Below, piece after piece: positions 50,941 to 60,848 of a stretch of 64,000 nucleotides of DNA. Where the stretch lies: positions 248,001 to 312,000 of the forward strand of contig VCMS01000015.1 in NCBI GenBank assembly GCA_022539475.1, written 5' to 3'. Under the pieces are notes generated by a model. That model had not been told where the DNA came from. It searched no databases and was given only the letters and a program-made list of their open reading frames with translations. How positions within the stretch are numbered: the first letter of the stretch is position 1; the number at the start of each line of letters is the position of its first letter. Made by a program: the position numbers and the translations under genes. This DNA is from Gracilaria domingensis. Taxonomy: Eukaryota; Rhodophyta; Florideophyceae; Gracilariales; Gracilariaceae.

Positions 50941-52829
50941 TAGTTCTTAATTTTTCCCCAAATGTATGCGAAAACACATTGCATATTTCTAAACGTGCAA
51001 CAGAGAGGCGAAGTGGGGGAAATATCTGGGACTATGAGTGTGTATGCAATCTATATGCTTCTTAGTGCAGCTTCTGGCTAACTCTGTCAATGAACCGCAG
51101 CCAATTCACTTTGGAAAGTATGTTAAAGGCTTGTCAGGCCTTACTTAGAGCCGGAGTACTCAATTTCAATGAAACAATCCAATGAATAAGTAAAATTAAA
51201 GGCAATACAAAACCATATTAAGACATTAAAAAAAAACAAAGAAATGTTATTTGTTCCAAAGTTTTGAATTATTGTTATAGTTAATTACAAAAACCAGAAT
51301 TCTGTCTCTGCTGTGAAGAAAGAATCCTTATGAGTTTAGGAAACCACAGAAAATTTTTAATTTACAAGCCCTTTATACATTCATTTTAAAGAATTCTGCA
51401 CGCTTTAAGCACAAATATTTGGTTCAAAATTAGATTTGACTCAAGAAACACAAGGTCTTACTGTAAAACGAGGGTTTTAAAATTTTTGTTTGGTTTAAAC
51501 ATTCAATTTAAGAAACATTAAAGTTATACTGATACTAAGCGATATATTTTTAGATAAGAAGAAATTACCAATGTGATTAATGCACTATACGAGCCATGCA
51601 CTTCTAAAGCGCATATAAGTCTTTTCGTCAAGCGCTGTTACAAAGATAGATTTCTACGAACTTTTGGAACGTTTTCAAATATTTACGTTTTTCTGTGATG
51701 TTTACTCTTTTATATGATAAGCCGTTTTGGAAGAGTTTTGAACTGCCAATTGTAGAGACACATTACTAGTACATTCATTGAGTAAATTTGGTTCTGACTT
51801 GTTCTTCACCTCCAGATGTAATGCATACGATGCATTTTTTTCACTCAATTTTCATTTGCTGGAGAAATGCTGATCCAAATGAGGATGTGTCCCCAAAATC
51901 AAACAAAAATGCGCCGGGAAACTCGGGAATTTCGTAAAACGAGTGGATAATGTAATTAAAAATAATACATCTAATATAACATCGCAAATTACGACAAAAC
52001 TGATATTCAAATGTTTTAGGAAATCTGGTTCAGTTTAATAATTTTCAATCTGCATTGTTACAAAAGGGTATTGTCACGCAAAATAGCGTGTCTAAAAAGC
52101 AACAATGATGGATAAACCCTACGCAATTATTTTAATGATAACTTCAAAAGTCATCACGGATAACATTTGAAGTTAACATGATGAGTTGGGAGATAAGTTC
52201 GAACTTATCAGGTTTCAAAGCCTTGAGCCTTCGCCGTAGAAGCCGAAGCCATCAAAGTCTTTCAATTTCTCACTTCTGTTCTTCTAGTACTTTAATGAGA
52301 TCAAAATAATTTTTGATCTCATAGAAAGCCAAATTCGAACCTCAGCATTCTCGAAGAAGAACATTTTTGACTTTTTTCTAAAATTAACACTATAAGATTC
52401 GATGGGCTTTTGCAAGTATTTGCTCTCTTTCTTAACGGTTTTGAGCTCGGAATACTTATTTTGAAAAACTTCGCTGATATCAATATCTCATGCGAAACTT
52501 TGGTTGTTGAAATTTATCTCCAGAGGGCTAAACAAAGCCATCAACTTAACATCTGATGTGCAGTTGATAAATTTAGTAAGTGATGACTGATGCAATTTAA
52601 ATCACGGATCCACGCACCATTATCTTACTGTAATGGAAACAAAATTTGAGTCACGCCAAATACAAACATTGGCCGGATTTCTCCGTCTTCCGTACAGTAA
52701 ATCTTGTGAGGTCATGTACTCACGTGCATTAATACAGCAAAGCAAATTTGCATTTATTATCGCGATGAATTTGGAATATTTGTGTTTCATTATGCAGATT
52801 GCTTCATTTACGCTTTTTCTCGCTCTTAA

Positions 52830-52847
52830 CCGTGTGACACGGCGCAT
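52830..52847. repeat. Hairpin repeat B, copy 1
   Basis: CCGTGTGACACGGCGCAT is identical to 53500-53517; the inner 13 bp form a short stem around one unpaired base. Confidence 0.75.
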
Positions 52848-53494
52848 TTTTTTAAAAAATAATATATCAATTCGAGTATGTTATTGAAACAAATCGATGC
52901 TTTCTATATATAAGCGGGAAGGTTTTGCGCATGCTCCAAATATCTTGTAGATCACCAGAAACATAGTTTTAGCTTCTGCATTGAAAGAATTTGCTCTTAG
53001 TAGCTCTAAGTATTGATCTAATTTCTAGTTTCCCAGTTTGTAAGAGCAAAGCTTTAACAGCTTTGCGATGAACAAAATAATAACTCAGTTGACATTTTTT
53101 TGTGCAGCGCACGGTCTAGAATGCAAAAATGTTGAGCGCTCAAGGTTTAGTTTGCCTTCTACGGTTTTCTTGTTGAATTTAAAAAATACAACACTTTGTT
53201 CGCCCGATGTTCAAAACCCAAGTGAGCAACGAGATCATGCAATCTCTTTGTTGGTAAAGCTGCCAACAATTTGGAACTATCTAATGAAGTTTTGTATAGA
53301 CTGTACGACATATGCACAATTTTAGCACTACGTTAGGTCAATATCCTAATTCACTTTGTCCAAGAATTTTTGTTTTCCTCAATTTTAATTTGTTAAATGG
53401 GTTTTGAAAAATATTTAAAGAAGATGGTTGAACGGTTTAAAAAACGATTTGCTAAATCGTACATTGTGGGGTTTCTCTCCAAAAAGTGACCAAA

Positions 53495-53517
53495 ATGCGC
53501 CGTGTGACACGGCGCAT
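53495..53517. repeat. Hairpin repeat B, copy 2
   Basis: atgcgccgtgt and acacggcgcat are perfect 11-bp arms around a single g. The right 18 bp are identical to the copy at 52830 and stand out as GC-rich in AT-rich surroundings. Confidence 0.8.
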
Positions 53518-54002
53518 AATCCGAACTTCTTATTTTGGAGTTTACTACTTTTTCCCAAGATAAGTACTTACTTCTAAATATAAGCAGTAGGATTCAGACA
53601 TGTACCAAATGGAAGGTAAGAGCATCGCAAAAAGAGTTTTTGATGGTCAAAACATTATATTTTACTTGATCAAAAGCGTTGATTAGCTCTCTTTTAGCTC
53701 ATTCCGGTTAAAAATAGAAGCTTTGCTACAATAGTGCACCTATATGCTAGTTGTGCGCGGCTAGAACAAAAATATCTCTTGTCGGGCGGACTTAAAAGAG
53801 GTAAAAATTTACTGTTTTCGCGTGCGCCTAGCTTCGTACATTTTCGTGCACTCGACATTAGTCTCCGTGCGCGGATAGATATCACATTCTACTTTAATAC
53901 TCACTTACTTTGATTGCGTACAATCAAATACTTCCGAAAACATGTTCTTGAAAAACAAAAGCTCTGCAATGGGATCTCGACGTTTAAATTCAGCTTCTCC
54001 TA

Positions 54003-56027
54003 ATGTTCCGTGCGGTTTTGCCACATGGCACTCTCGCCGTACCGCGCAATGGCCCGCTAGGGTTGATGCCGGTCGCAAGCAGTGCCGATGGCTCCGCCTC
54101 ATCCCGCCAGGGTGAGAAGAAGGACCGGGTTTTTCGTCCTAAATGCCTGTACGCACGTCAGCGGCACGCAAAATTTCTCTACTACGCCCTGGTGCCCATT
54201 TTGTCGGACCTCAACTTATCTCCGTTGCTGCAGGAAGATCTTTTACTTCCGCCGCTTGGTCGACATCATCCACGCCCTGGAAGAACCAACGGCCCACCTC
54301 GAAGTCAATCTGGATTATGTGGTGTTCGGGCGCGCTCTAGACACCAACTACTAAACAGACCGGGACAGGTAGGCGACCGATGCGATGCCCTGCAGAGACG
54401 TGTCCGTCCCGTCATGGTCGTATGTGTACGATTAACATCTTTTATAACGTTGAATACTGGTCGCAGAGCGACCAGAACCGCCATTTGTGGTATGTGAGGC
54501 AACTATCGTGGTGGAATCACTACGAAGTTTCCAGTGGTTAAAAATACCCACCCTTCGGGTTCTAGCGTACTTTTGAAGTAGCATCGTCCTCGAAAGAAAC
54601 AATGCGTATGCCGTTTGGTCAGTTGCACGCAGAGAATGGGCTTTTATGGTGGCGATTGTCGCCCTTCATGTATCCGTGGAGGTGTAACTTGTGACAGCCG
54701 CTGTCCTGACAAGACCGTCGGCATCAATGGTACTCAACCAGTTGGTGGTATCTTCCACATCCCCACTGATGTCATCAGAGACATCCATGCGATGTGGCTC
54801 GCAGCAATTGTGGAAGGTACGAAGTATACCATTCAGCAGGTGAACAATTACCTCACGGCTGTGAGTAACCATAATTGGGGCGAACATCAAGGTTGGGACG
54901 TCTATGATCTTGAGGTTCAGAGAATCGTGCCCTTGCAGAACCAGCATGTGGCTGACGAGGACCATTTTTGTGACGATGATACCATGATGGTGGCCGCCGA
55001 GAACTATGAGTCCCGTGAGTTACCTCCCTCGGCTCCCGTACAGTCCACTCCTCCTACCAGTGTGGCAGCTCTCACCCCGAGTGGTTCTTCTAGTTCTCAA
55101 GCAAGTGCGGAACCTCCCGGCCAGAAGGACCCATGGGCCTCTCCATATTGGTTTTCAGTCGCTCCCGGTGAATCCGGTACCTCCAGGTGGTGACAGCGGC
55201 GCGATAAGGAGCGCTCTCGCTCGTTTTAACCACGTCTCGATGGTGCATTTCAACCGTCCTGGTCCGAGCGAAATCCTCACCGCAGTGAATACCTTGACAA
55301 ACTTGCTCCCAGTGGTCGCTCACCATGAGCGGCGCACTAATGAGTTGCGGCAGTTCCGCGACTACTTCCAGCGTAATCTTTACCATGAGGTGACTGCCTA
55401 TGTCGGTCAGTTGAGCAACCTCGTGCAACGCCATGCACCTCTACATCGACCCCCTGTGGAAATTTCAACCCGTACGCTCCTGCGTCTCAGACATAAACGA
55501 CCCAATTGGTAGGCTTTGGTGGCCTTGGGACGTATCAACCGCCTCGTGGACCTCCTGGTGCAGACCCGTCCACGCCGTTCCACACCTCCCTCGGTCCTCA
55601 TAAAGTTCCTCTTCCGCCCGCGGGTTCTGGGAGAGCACCAAGTGGTTTCCATACTGGTTTCCGCTCGGCCCCTCTTCCGTCGTCATCCGGCGCTCCGATG
55701 CCGCCTACGGGTCCTGGGCTCTCGGAAGTCTGCGCACCTGTTGGTCTAACTCCTGGAGCAGGGCCGTCTAGCGGTCTTGCTCCCCTACTGACCTCCGGTG
55801 GTATCCCTCCGACTAGCTTGCCGCCTTCCTTCCATCCACCCACTGGCTCTGCGAACATCATGCCGGTGGTCAACAGCGGCACCCCAGTAGGGCCTTCTGC
55901 CTATACCCCTTTATCAAGTGGTAGTGCGCCGGTGAGCGCAGCTAGCGGTGAAGGCGGTAGCTTCGCCGGCCCAACTTCGGTGTCTTCTGGTCGTGGAGGT
56001 TCCCTGTCGTCTCGCGGCACCTCCTGA
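54003..56027 (+). pseudogene. Decayed plus-strand coding tract, possibly gag-like
   Basis: Coding character is spread over shifting plus-strand frames. First comes FLYYALVPILSDLNLSPLLQ (about 54175), whose continuation RRLVDIIHALEEPTAHLEVN is in another frame. A 192-residue frame at 54615-55193 follows, with GGIFHIPTDVIRDIHAMWLA and a Pro/Ser-rich tail. Next is HERRTNELRQFRDYFQRNLY (55006-55512), then a Gly/Pro/Ser-rich frame at 55506-56027. Helical region then low-complexity tail is gag-like in style, but no zinc knuckle or capsid motif is recognisable. It lies downstream of, and opposite to, the minus-strand pol at 56.6-60.4 kb, so it probably belongs to a different element. Confidence 0.4.
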
Positions 56028-56565
56028 GGCCGTTAGCGCGGTCGGAGAAGCGAGCTTGGTCGCGATTGTGGTCGTGGTTCCTCCAAGGTCTCCTAGGTTA
56101 CCTAGTGGTTAGCTTGTGGGGGCCCTTCTCGACTAATAAACTATCTTGTGTTGTGATCTCTTTCCGTTTTCCTGTTAAGTTAGTCAGTTTTCCCTGTGGC
56201 CTTCAAGGGCTTTGGAACACCCCTCGCCTCTCCTTAGCAGCGCGTACCACGCGATGCTGTACCAGTTGGTGGTGGCGTCCTCCCTGGTTTGTGCCAGTAT
56301 CATAGTATAAAGTTATTGGGGATATGACCGAGTGGTTCTATGGATTCGTGCTCTGGCGACCATACGTACCACCTTATCCTGTAGCAGATGCCGTCTGTGG
56401 TGTGTTCGTGACCAATGATAGTGTCTATAGCACACTCTTCAGTGTCCACTTGGCGGTGTGAGTGTTCCATTCGGTCTTGGGCAGTGCAACTCCCCGTCGG
56501 TGGCGTGATCTGCTGGTCTCGCTGTAGCTCGTTTTCCTCTGCCGCCTGGGTCGTTCGGTCAGCCG

Positions 56566-57005
56566 TTACGGCTCTCGAGGAAATCGACCTCTAGGTAGAC
56601 TCGTCAGAATGGGAGGCGCATCCCTCCTCTGCTCTTCTCGTTGAGGTGTCTCACCTATTGCTTGTGTCGGCAGCGCCACAGCTCGCGCGACCTTGACAAT
56701 CCTGTCGATAGAGACGGTGTTCTCCAGACCGTCCATTATGACCGGAGCGGTATGCTCATCGGAGCGAATAACCTCATATGGTCCCGTTGACTTGATTGGT
56801 AGTTTAGAATTGATATCCTCATCCAGTGGGATGTCTTTGTCCATCTCGGCTGGGTCGGTCGCTTCTCTTTTGGGGATACGTCGAGGAAGCCCATGTCTCC
56901 CTCTACGACTTCGGTTGTTCTGCTCACCTGATTGTCATAGTCGGCTTTGTATCGCTCCTGAGCGGCTGTCATCATGCCTTTGACTTGCACCAGGGCGGTA
57001 CGCAA
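56566..57005 (-). pseudogene. Integrase C-terminal remnant of degenerate pol
   Basis: Two overlapping frames (57005-56736, 56844-56566) give MMTAAQERYKADYDNQVSRT then IKSTGPYEVIRSDEHTAPV, which are the usual linker (…ERYKxxYD…) and SH3-like end of a Ty3/gypsy integrase. The copy is frameshifted. Confidence 0.6.
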
Positions 57006-57158
57006 CTTCTGGAGAATCCTCTTTTTAACCTTTGCAGGGGTAAGCGTACCCGCCGCTTCGGAGCATTCTGGTCCAGCCTGGACAATGATACCATGTGGTG
57101 TACACGACAGTACTAGGTCGAAGGGTGTCGTTTGAGTGACCCTGTGGACCTGGAGGTT

Positions 57159-58167
57159 TTACGCATACGTCATTGGTTGTACGTACTCTGACCACGAGGT
57201 TTGATGTTCCTCGAGAAAATGACGTAAACGTGCCACTAGGGTCTTGTTGAAACTCTCCATTTGGCCGTTAGTTTGCGGTTGATAGGCCGTAGTGAAGAAG
57301 TGCTTAATATCCAACATGGTGCACACGTCTTCGAAGAACTTAGAAGCTGAGTTCGAACCGTTATCGGTCAGTAGGTATATAGGAGCACCGTACGTGTAAA
57401 CCCAGTTTTCCAAGAAAGCTGCCGCCAAGGTGGTCGCCGTTTGGTTCTTCAGAGGTATCCCCCTCGTCAGTTTTGTGAACCTATCGGTTATAACTGCCAC
57501 AAAGCGATAACCCCCTGAGGTCTTAGGCAGGGGCCCTAGTATGTCGATGGCGACAAACTCCAGAACCCGGCCGCCGGGAATAGCTTCAGTTACTCCATTT
57601 GCTCCTTAACACCACCTCGGGTTTTAATGCACCAATTGCACTGCACTACATAGGTATATATGTCGTTGGACTTGTGCGGCCGATAGAACAGGCTCCGAAG
57701 TATATATTATAACCGCGTAGCTCCGGGGTGTCCCGACAGCCATCGGTTGTGTGAAAGATACAACCACTTTGTCTTATTGACTTGGATACGACCTTTTTGA
57801 GAGCTCCATCTTGGGATGAGCGTCGGACCAGATACCTGTTGTGGTTGATGTCAAACTGAGAGTCCTTCCTTCTCTGTACGTCAGTGAGCGTTTTGCAGAA
57901 CCTATCGGTCGATTGCTCTTGTAAAACTTCCTCTCGAGTGATTGGGGCGTGCTCCCCTTCCTCTACAGAGAGGAGAGTCTCCGCTACCACTTGGTACACA
58001 CTGTCATCATCCCAGTACCTCTTTAGCACTTCATTGACCTCTTGGTTTGTCGTCTCTACTGTGACGCACGGGATATCGTCTTCCACTGAATCTGTGTCTA
58101 ACCCATCGGTGTTTCGGCGGGACATGGCGTAGGCTACTCGGTGTTTGACCCGTGGGCGGTACTGCAC
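57159..58167 (-). pseudogene. RNase H end and integrase remnant of degenerate pol
   Basis: The frame 58167-57646 starts with the RNase H end (VKHRVAYAMSRRN, from an H-x-ADAxSR-type motif) and runs to the integrase zinc region. The frame 57500-57159 holds the catalytic core: first Asp in AVITDRFTKL, second Asp in LLTDNGSNSASKFF, Glu in TNGQMESFNKTL. Confidence 0.75.
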
Positions 58168-58290
58168 GTCGTACTCAAACTAAGAGAGTCTCAGCCGCCA
58201 TCGGGCCAGACGGCCCTATGCGTCGACTAGGCCCAGGATCCACCTCAAGCAATCATGGTCCGTTCGGACCGTAAAGCGCACCCCATATAG

Positions 58291-59980
58291 CTATGGGCGT
58301 AGCTCGAGCATACTACAGACTACGGCTAGGCACTCTTTTTCCGTTACGGAGTAGTTCTGCTCCGCTTGGTTCAGCGCCCTACTCCAATATTCAACTGGCG
58401 CGAGTGTCCCGTTCTCTTGCTCGTGCATGAGGCCGCAGCGTATTTGGGTGTTTGATTCGTCTGTGTCCAACGTATACTGGAGGCCTGTCTCGGGCAGTGC
58501 CAGTACCCCTGGGGAGAGGAACGCTGCTTTCAGCTTGGAGAAGGCCTCTACCTCGTCATCTTCCAAGTGGTGAAAGTGGGTGGGTTGTCCCTTCTGTAGC
58601 CTCCGGTTCAGTGGTGCCGCTATCTTTACGAACCGCTTTATGAATGGTCGGTAGACGTTACTTAGACCTATAAAGGACCGTAAGTCCGTCTGCGACGCAG
58701 GGAGCCTGGCTTTCTGTACCGCTCGGATATTTCGCTTGGTCACTTCGAGGTTCCCGGGGCTTGTTGTGTGCCCTAGGTACTCTACCTCTTGATTGAAGAA
58801 CATGCACTTCCGTAGCATGAGGGTCATGCCTGCCTTCTGTAGCAACTCGAACACCACTTGGAAGTGCGAGAAGTGGTCCTCACTGGGTTTCGAAAACATG
58901 ACTACATCATCTATATATACCAATGCGGTCGTCCACTTCATTTTTGACAGTATTATATCCAGTGCCCTCTGGAAGGCAACCGGCGCGGTTCGTAAGCCAA
59001 ATGGCCTGCGTAAAAAGCGGTAGAGTCCTGCGTGGCATGTAAATGCGGTCTTATCCGGGTCACCTTCTGGTATTTCGATCTGCCAGTAGCCGCAGTTCGC
59101 GTTCGGTGTGGTGAAGATGTTCGCGTCTCCTAATGAGTCGATGCATTCATCCATTCTCCGTATTGGGTAGAAATCCCTCACCGTTACGGCATTCAGATTT
59201 CTATAGTCAGTACAGGACCTCATACGGTTCCTCCTTGTCTTTGGACAGTACCACAGAGCTAGCCCATTCCGAGTTGGCCGATTCTATGACCTCTTCGCGG
59301 AGCATCCGCTCTACCTCCTTCAGCTCTACCTCTCGAGCTTTATGTCCCGCGCGGTAGGGCTGTCGGTGGATGGGACGGGGGTCTGGTTCAAGGTCGATCC
59401 TGTGTTGGGTGGCCTTAATGGCTCCCAACTTACCCGACCATATGGTGCTGAATGGCTCCAAGAGTCCAAGGACCTGGGCTCTAAGCTCTTCCCCTTCAAG
59501 TCTTATGTTGACCTCCTTTCTCGAACTGGTAACTGGGTCTTGCTCTAATTTCTGGTCTTCTCGCTCGGCTAACCATTCCACCTCATGGTTTGTTTGCGGC
59601 GATTTGACACTGCCTCCCCCCTCCTTAGAGTCCAAGACTTCGTGTGACCACTGTGGTACGAGCGTAAAGATCGTGCGTGGAGCTGGTAGGGCCAGGCCAA
59701 TTACGGTGTGCTTTGGGTGTTTGACCGGACGGTTGCTAAAGTTGCTTAGGTAGACCTGAAATGGTTTGGTCGTGATATTGTCTACTGTTCCGTTTGCCAT
59801 TAAGGTCATGTGCCGTTCTGCCAACCTGGAGTGGTTTTGGATAGATAAGAGACCAGGTTGCTGGCATGTTACCTTCACTACCACGTGGTTCATAGGCGGT
59901 ATCTTCACAGCCTTCGCCAGTCGGACTTTGTTGGATGGTGTGTGTTCCAGAACCGGTTGGTGTCTAATGCCTGCCTTCAT
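58291..59980 (-). pseudogene. Reverse transcriptase of degenerate pol
   Basis: The frame 59980-59207 covers the linker and RT start (HRIDLEPDPRPIHRQPYRAG, MLREEVIESANSEWASSVV). The frame 59223-58291 covers the palm: CTDYRNLNAVTVRDFYPI, CGYWQIEI, FGLRTAPVAFQRALD, the YIDD box in ALVYIDDVVMFSKPSEDH, and the RNase H start (TDESNTQIRCGL). The two frames overlap by 17 nt with a shift. Confidence 0.8.
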
Positions 59981-60087
59981 GGGAGAGACACCCTTGTGGT
60001 CGCCGGCAATATCGATACGAGGGCTGTTGTAGAACAGTACCGTCTTGGAGCGAGGGTAGATCGCACGAATGTGTTGATCTATGGGAG

Positions 60088-60438
60088 TTATCCCAAAATA
60101 CAGTCTGCTGCCAATTGGTTAACGGCGATGAAACGAACTCGGACCTTCAGGGTGTAGATTAATACCATTATGGTAAGCGTTCCCATAACCTTTAGTGGTC
60201 TGTTATTAGCATCTACCAGTGAGTTAGTTAATGTACACGGCTGAAGCTTGGTAAGTTGTCGGTTAGTTAGTACTTTGGCATTCACTAGGTTAGGTCCTGA
60301 CCCGGTGTCCAGGACAGTAACGCATGGTACCAAGTAGCTACAAGTAAACCCGAGGGTGGCGTTTACCTTATAGTTACTATGCTTGAGAAAGCATATCCTT
60401 TCGGTGCCATCCATGAGGCTCTCCTCCCCTGTAACCAA
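60088..60438 (-). pseudogene. Retroviral-type aspartic protease of degenerate pol
   Basis: The frame is 116 residues with the active-site loop VTVLDTGSGPNLVN and the later hydrophobic-Gly segment AVNQLAADCILG, where the frame breaks just after the usual ILG flap-core motif. Confidence 0.65.
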
Positions 60439-60489
60439 TAGCTAATTATCCATACTTGCAATACTTGGTTCTGGAAGGCTCTCCACGAT

Positions 60490-60525
60490 CGGACAGTTGG
60501 GGAAGGCCTCTATCCCAACTGTCCG
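60490..60525. repeat. 12-bp perfect hairpin near the 5' end of degenerate pol
   Basis: cggacagttggg (60490-60501) and cccaactgtccg (60514-60525) form a perfect 12-bp stem with a 12-nt loop. It lies in the non-coding region between the protease remnant and the periodic array. Confidence 0.85.
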
Positions 60526-60848
60526 GCGTTTTCCGTCGGCGTGGTGCGTGTAGTACAGCAACAGGCCGTGACAACGTACTATGCCCTGATAAAGGAACAA
60601 ATTTCGCAGCACCAAAGCGGGGACGAAGGAGCACTTAACGGACGCTAACAACGGGGCGCGAGATAGGCGCGCAGCACCGGTAGGGACGGTAGGATGACCC
60701 TTGCGGGAAACTAGACGATGGAAGAATCGGCTAGGGGGTGCTTGAGGTTTACCACGGTGAGCTCTGCCCGGCAGGAGATGGTTAAGTGCACCTCCCACGG
60801 GCAGTAGCCACATGTCGAAAATAATAAACTATCTATCTACAAGGGGGG

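Larger units (their letters stand above)
49739..54002. other. AT-rich non-coding block
   Basis: From about 50.2 to 53.9 kb the sequence is strongly AT-rich with stops in every frame and no domain-bearing frame. It carries two pairs of dispersed hairpin repeats (near 50340 and 50910; near 52838 and 53506). No TE coding sequence or RNA gene is recognised. Confidence 0.55.
56566..60438 (-). mobile_element. Degenerate Ty3/gypsy pol, minus strand
   Basis: Protease, RT, RNase H and integrase remnants follow one another on the minus strand but in at least five separate frames, so the element is dead. No gag is found upstream (above 60.44 kb), and LTRs were not identified. Confidence 0.75.
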
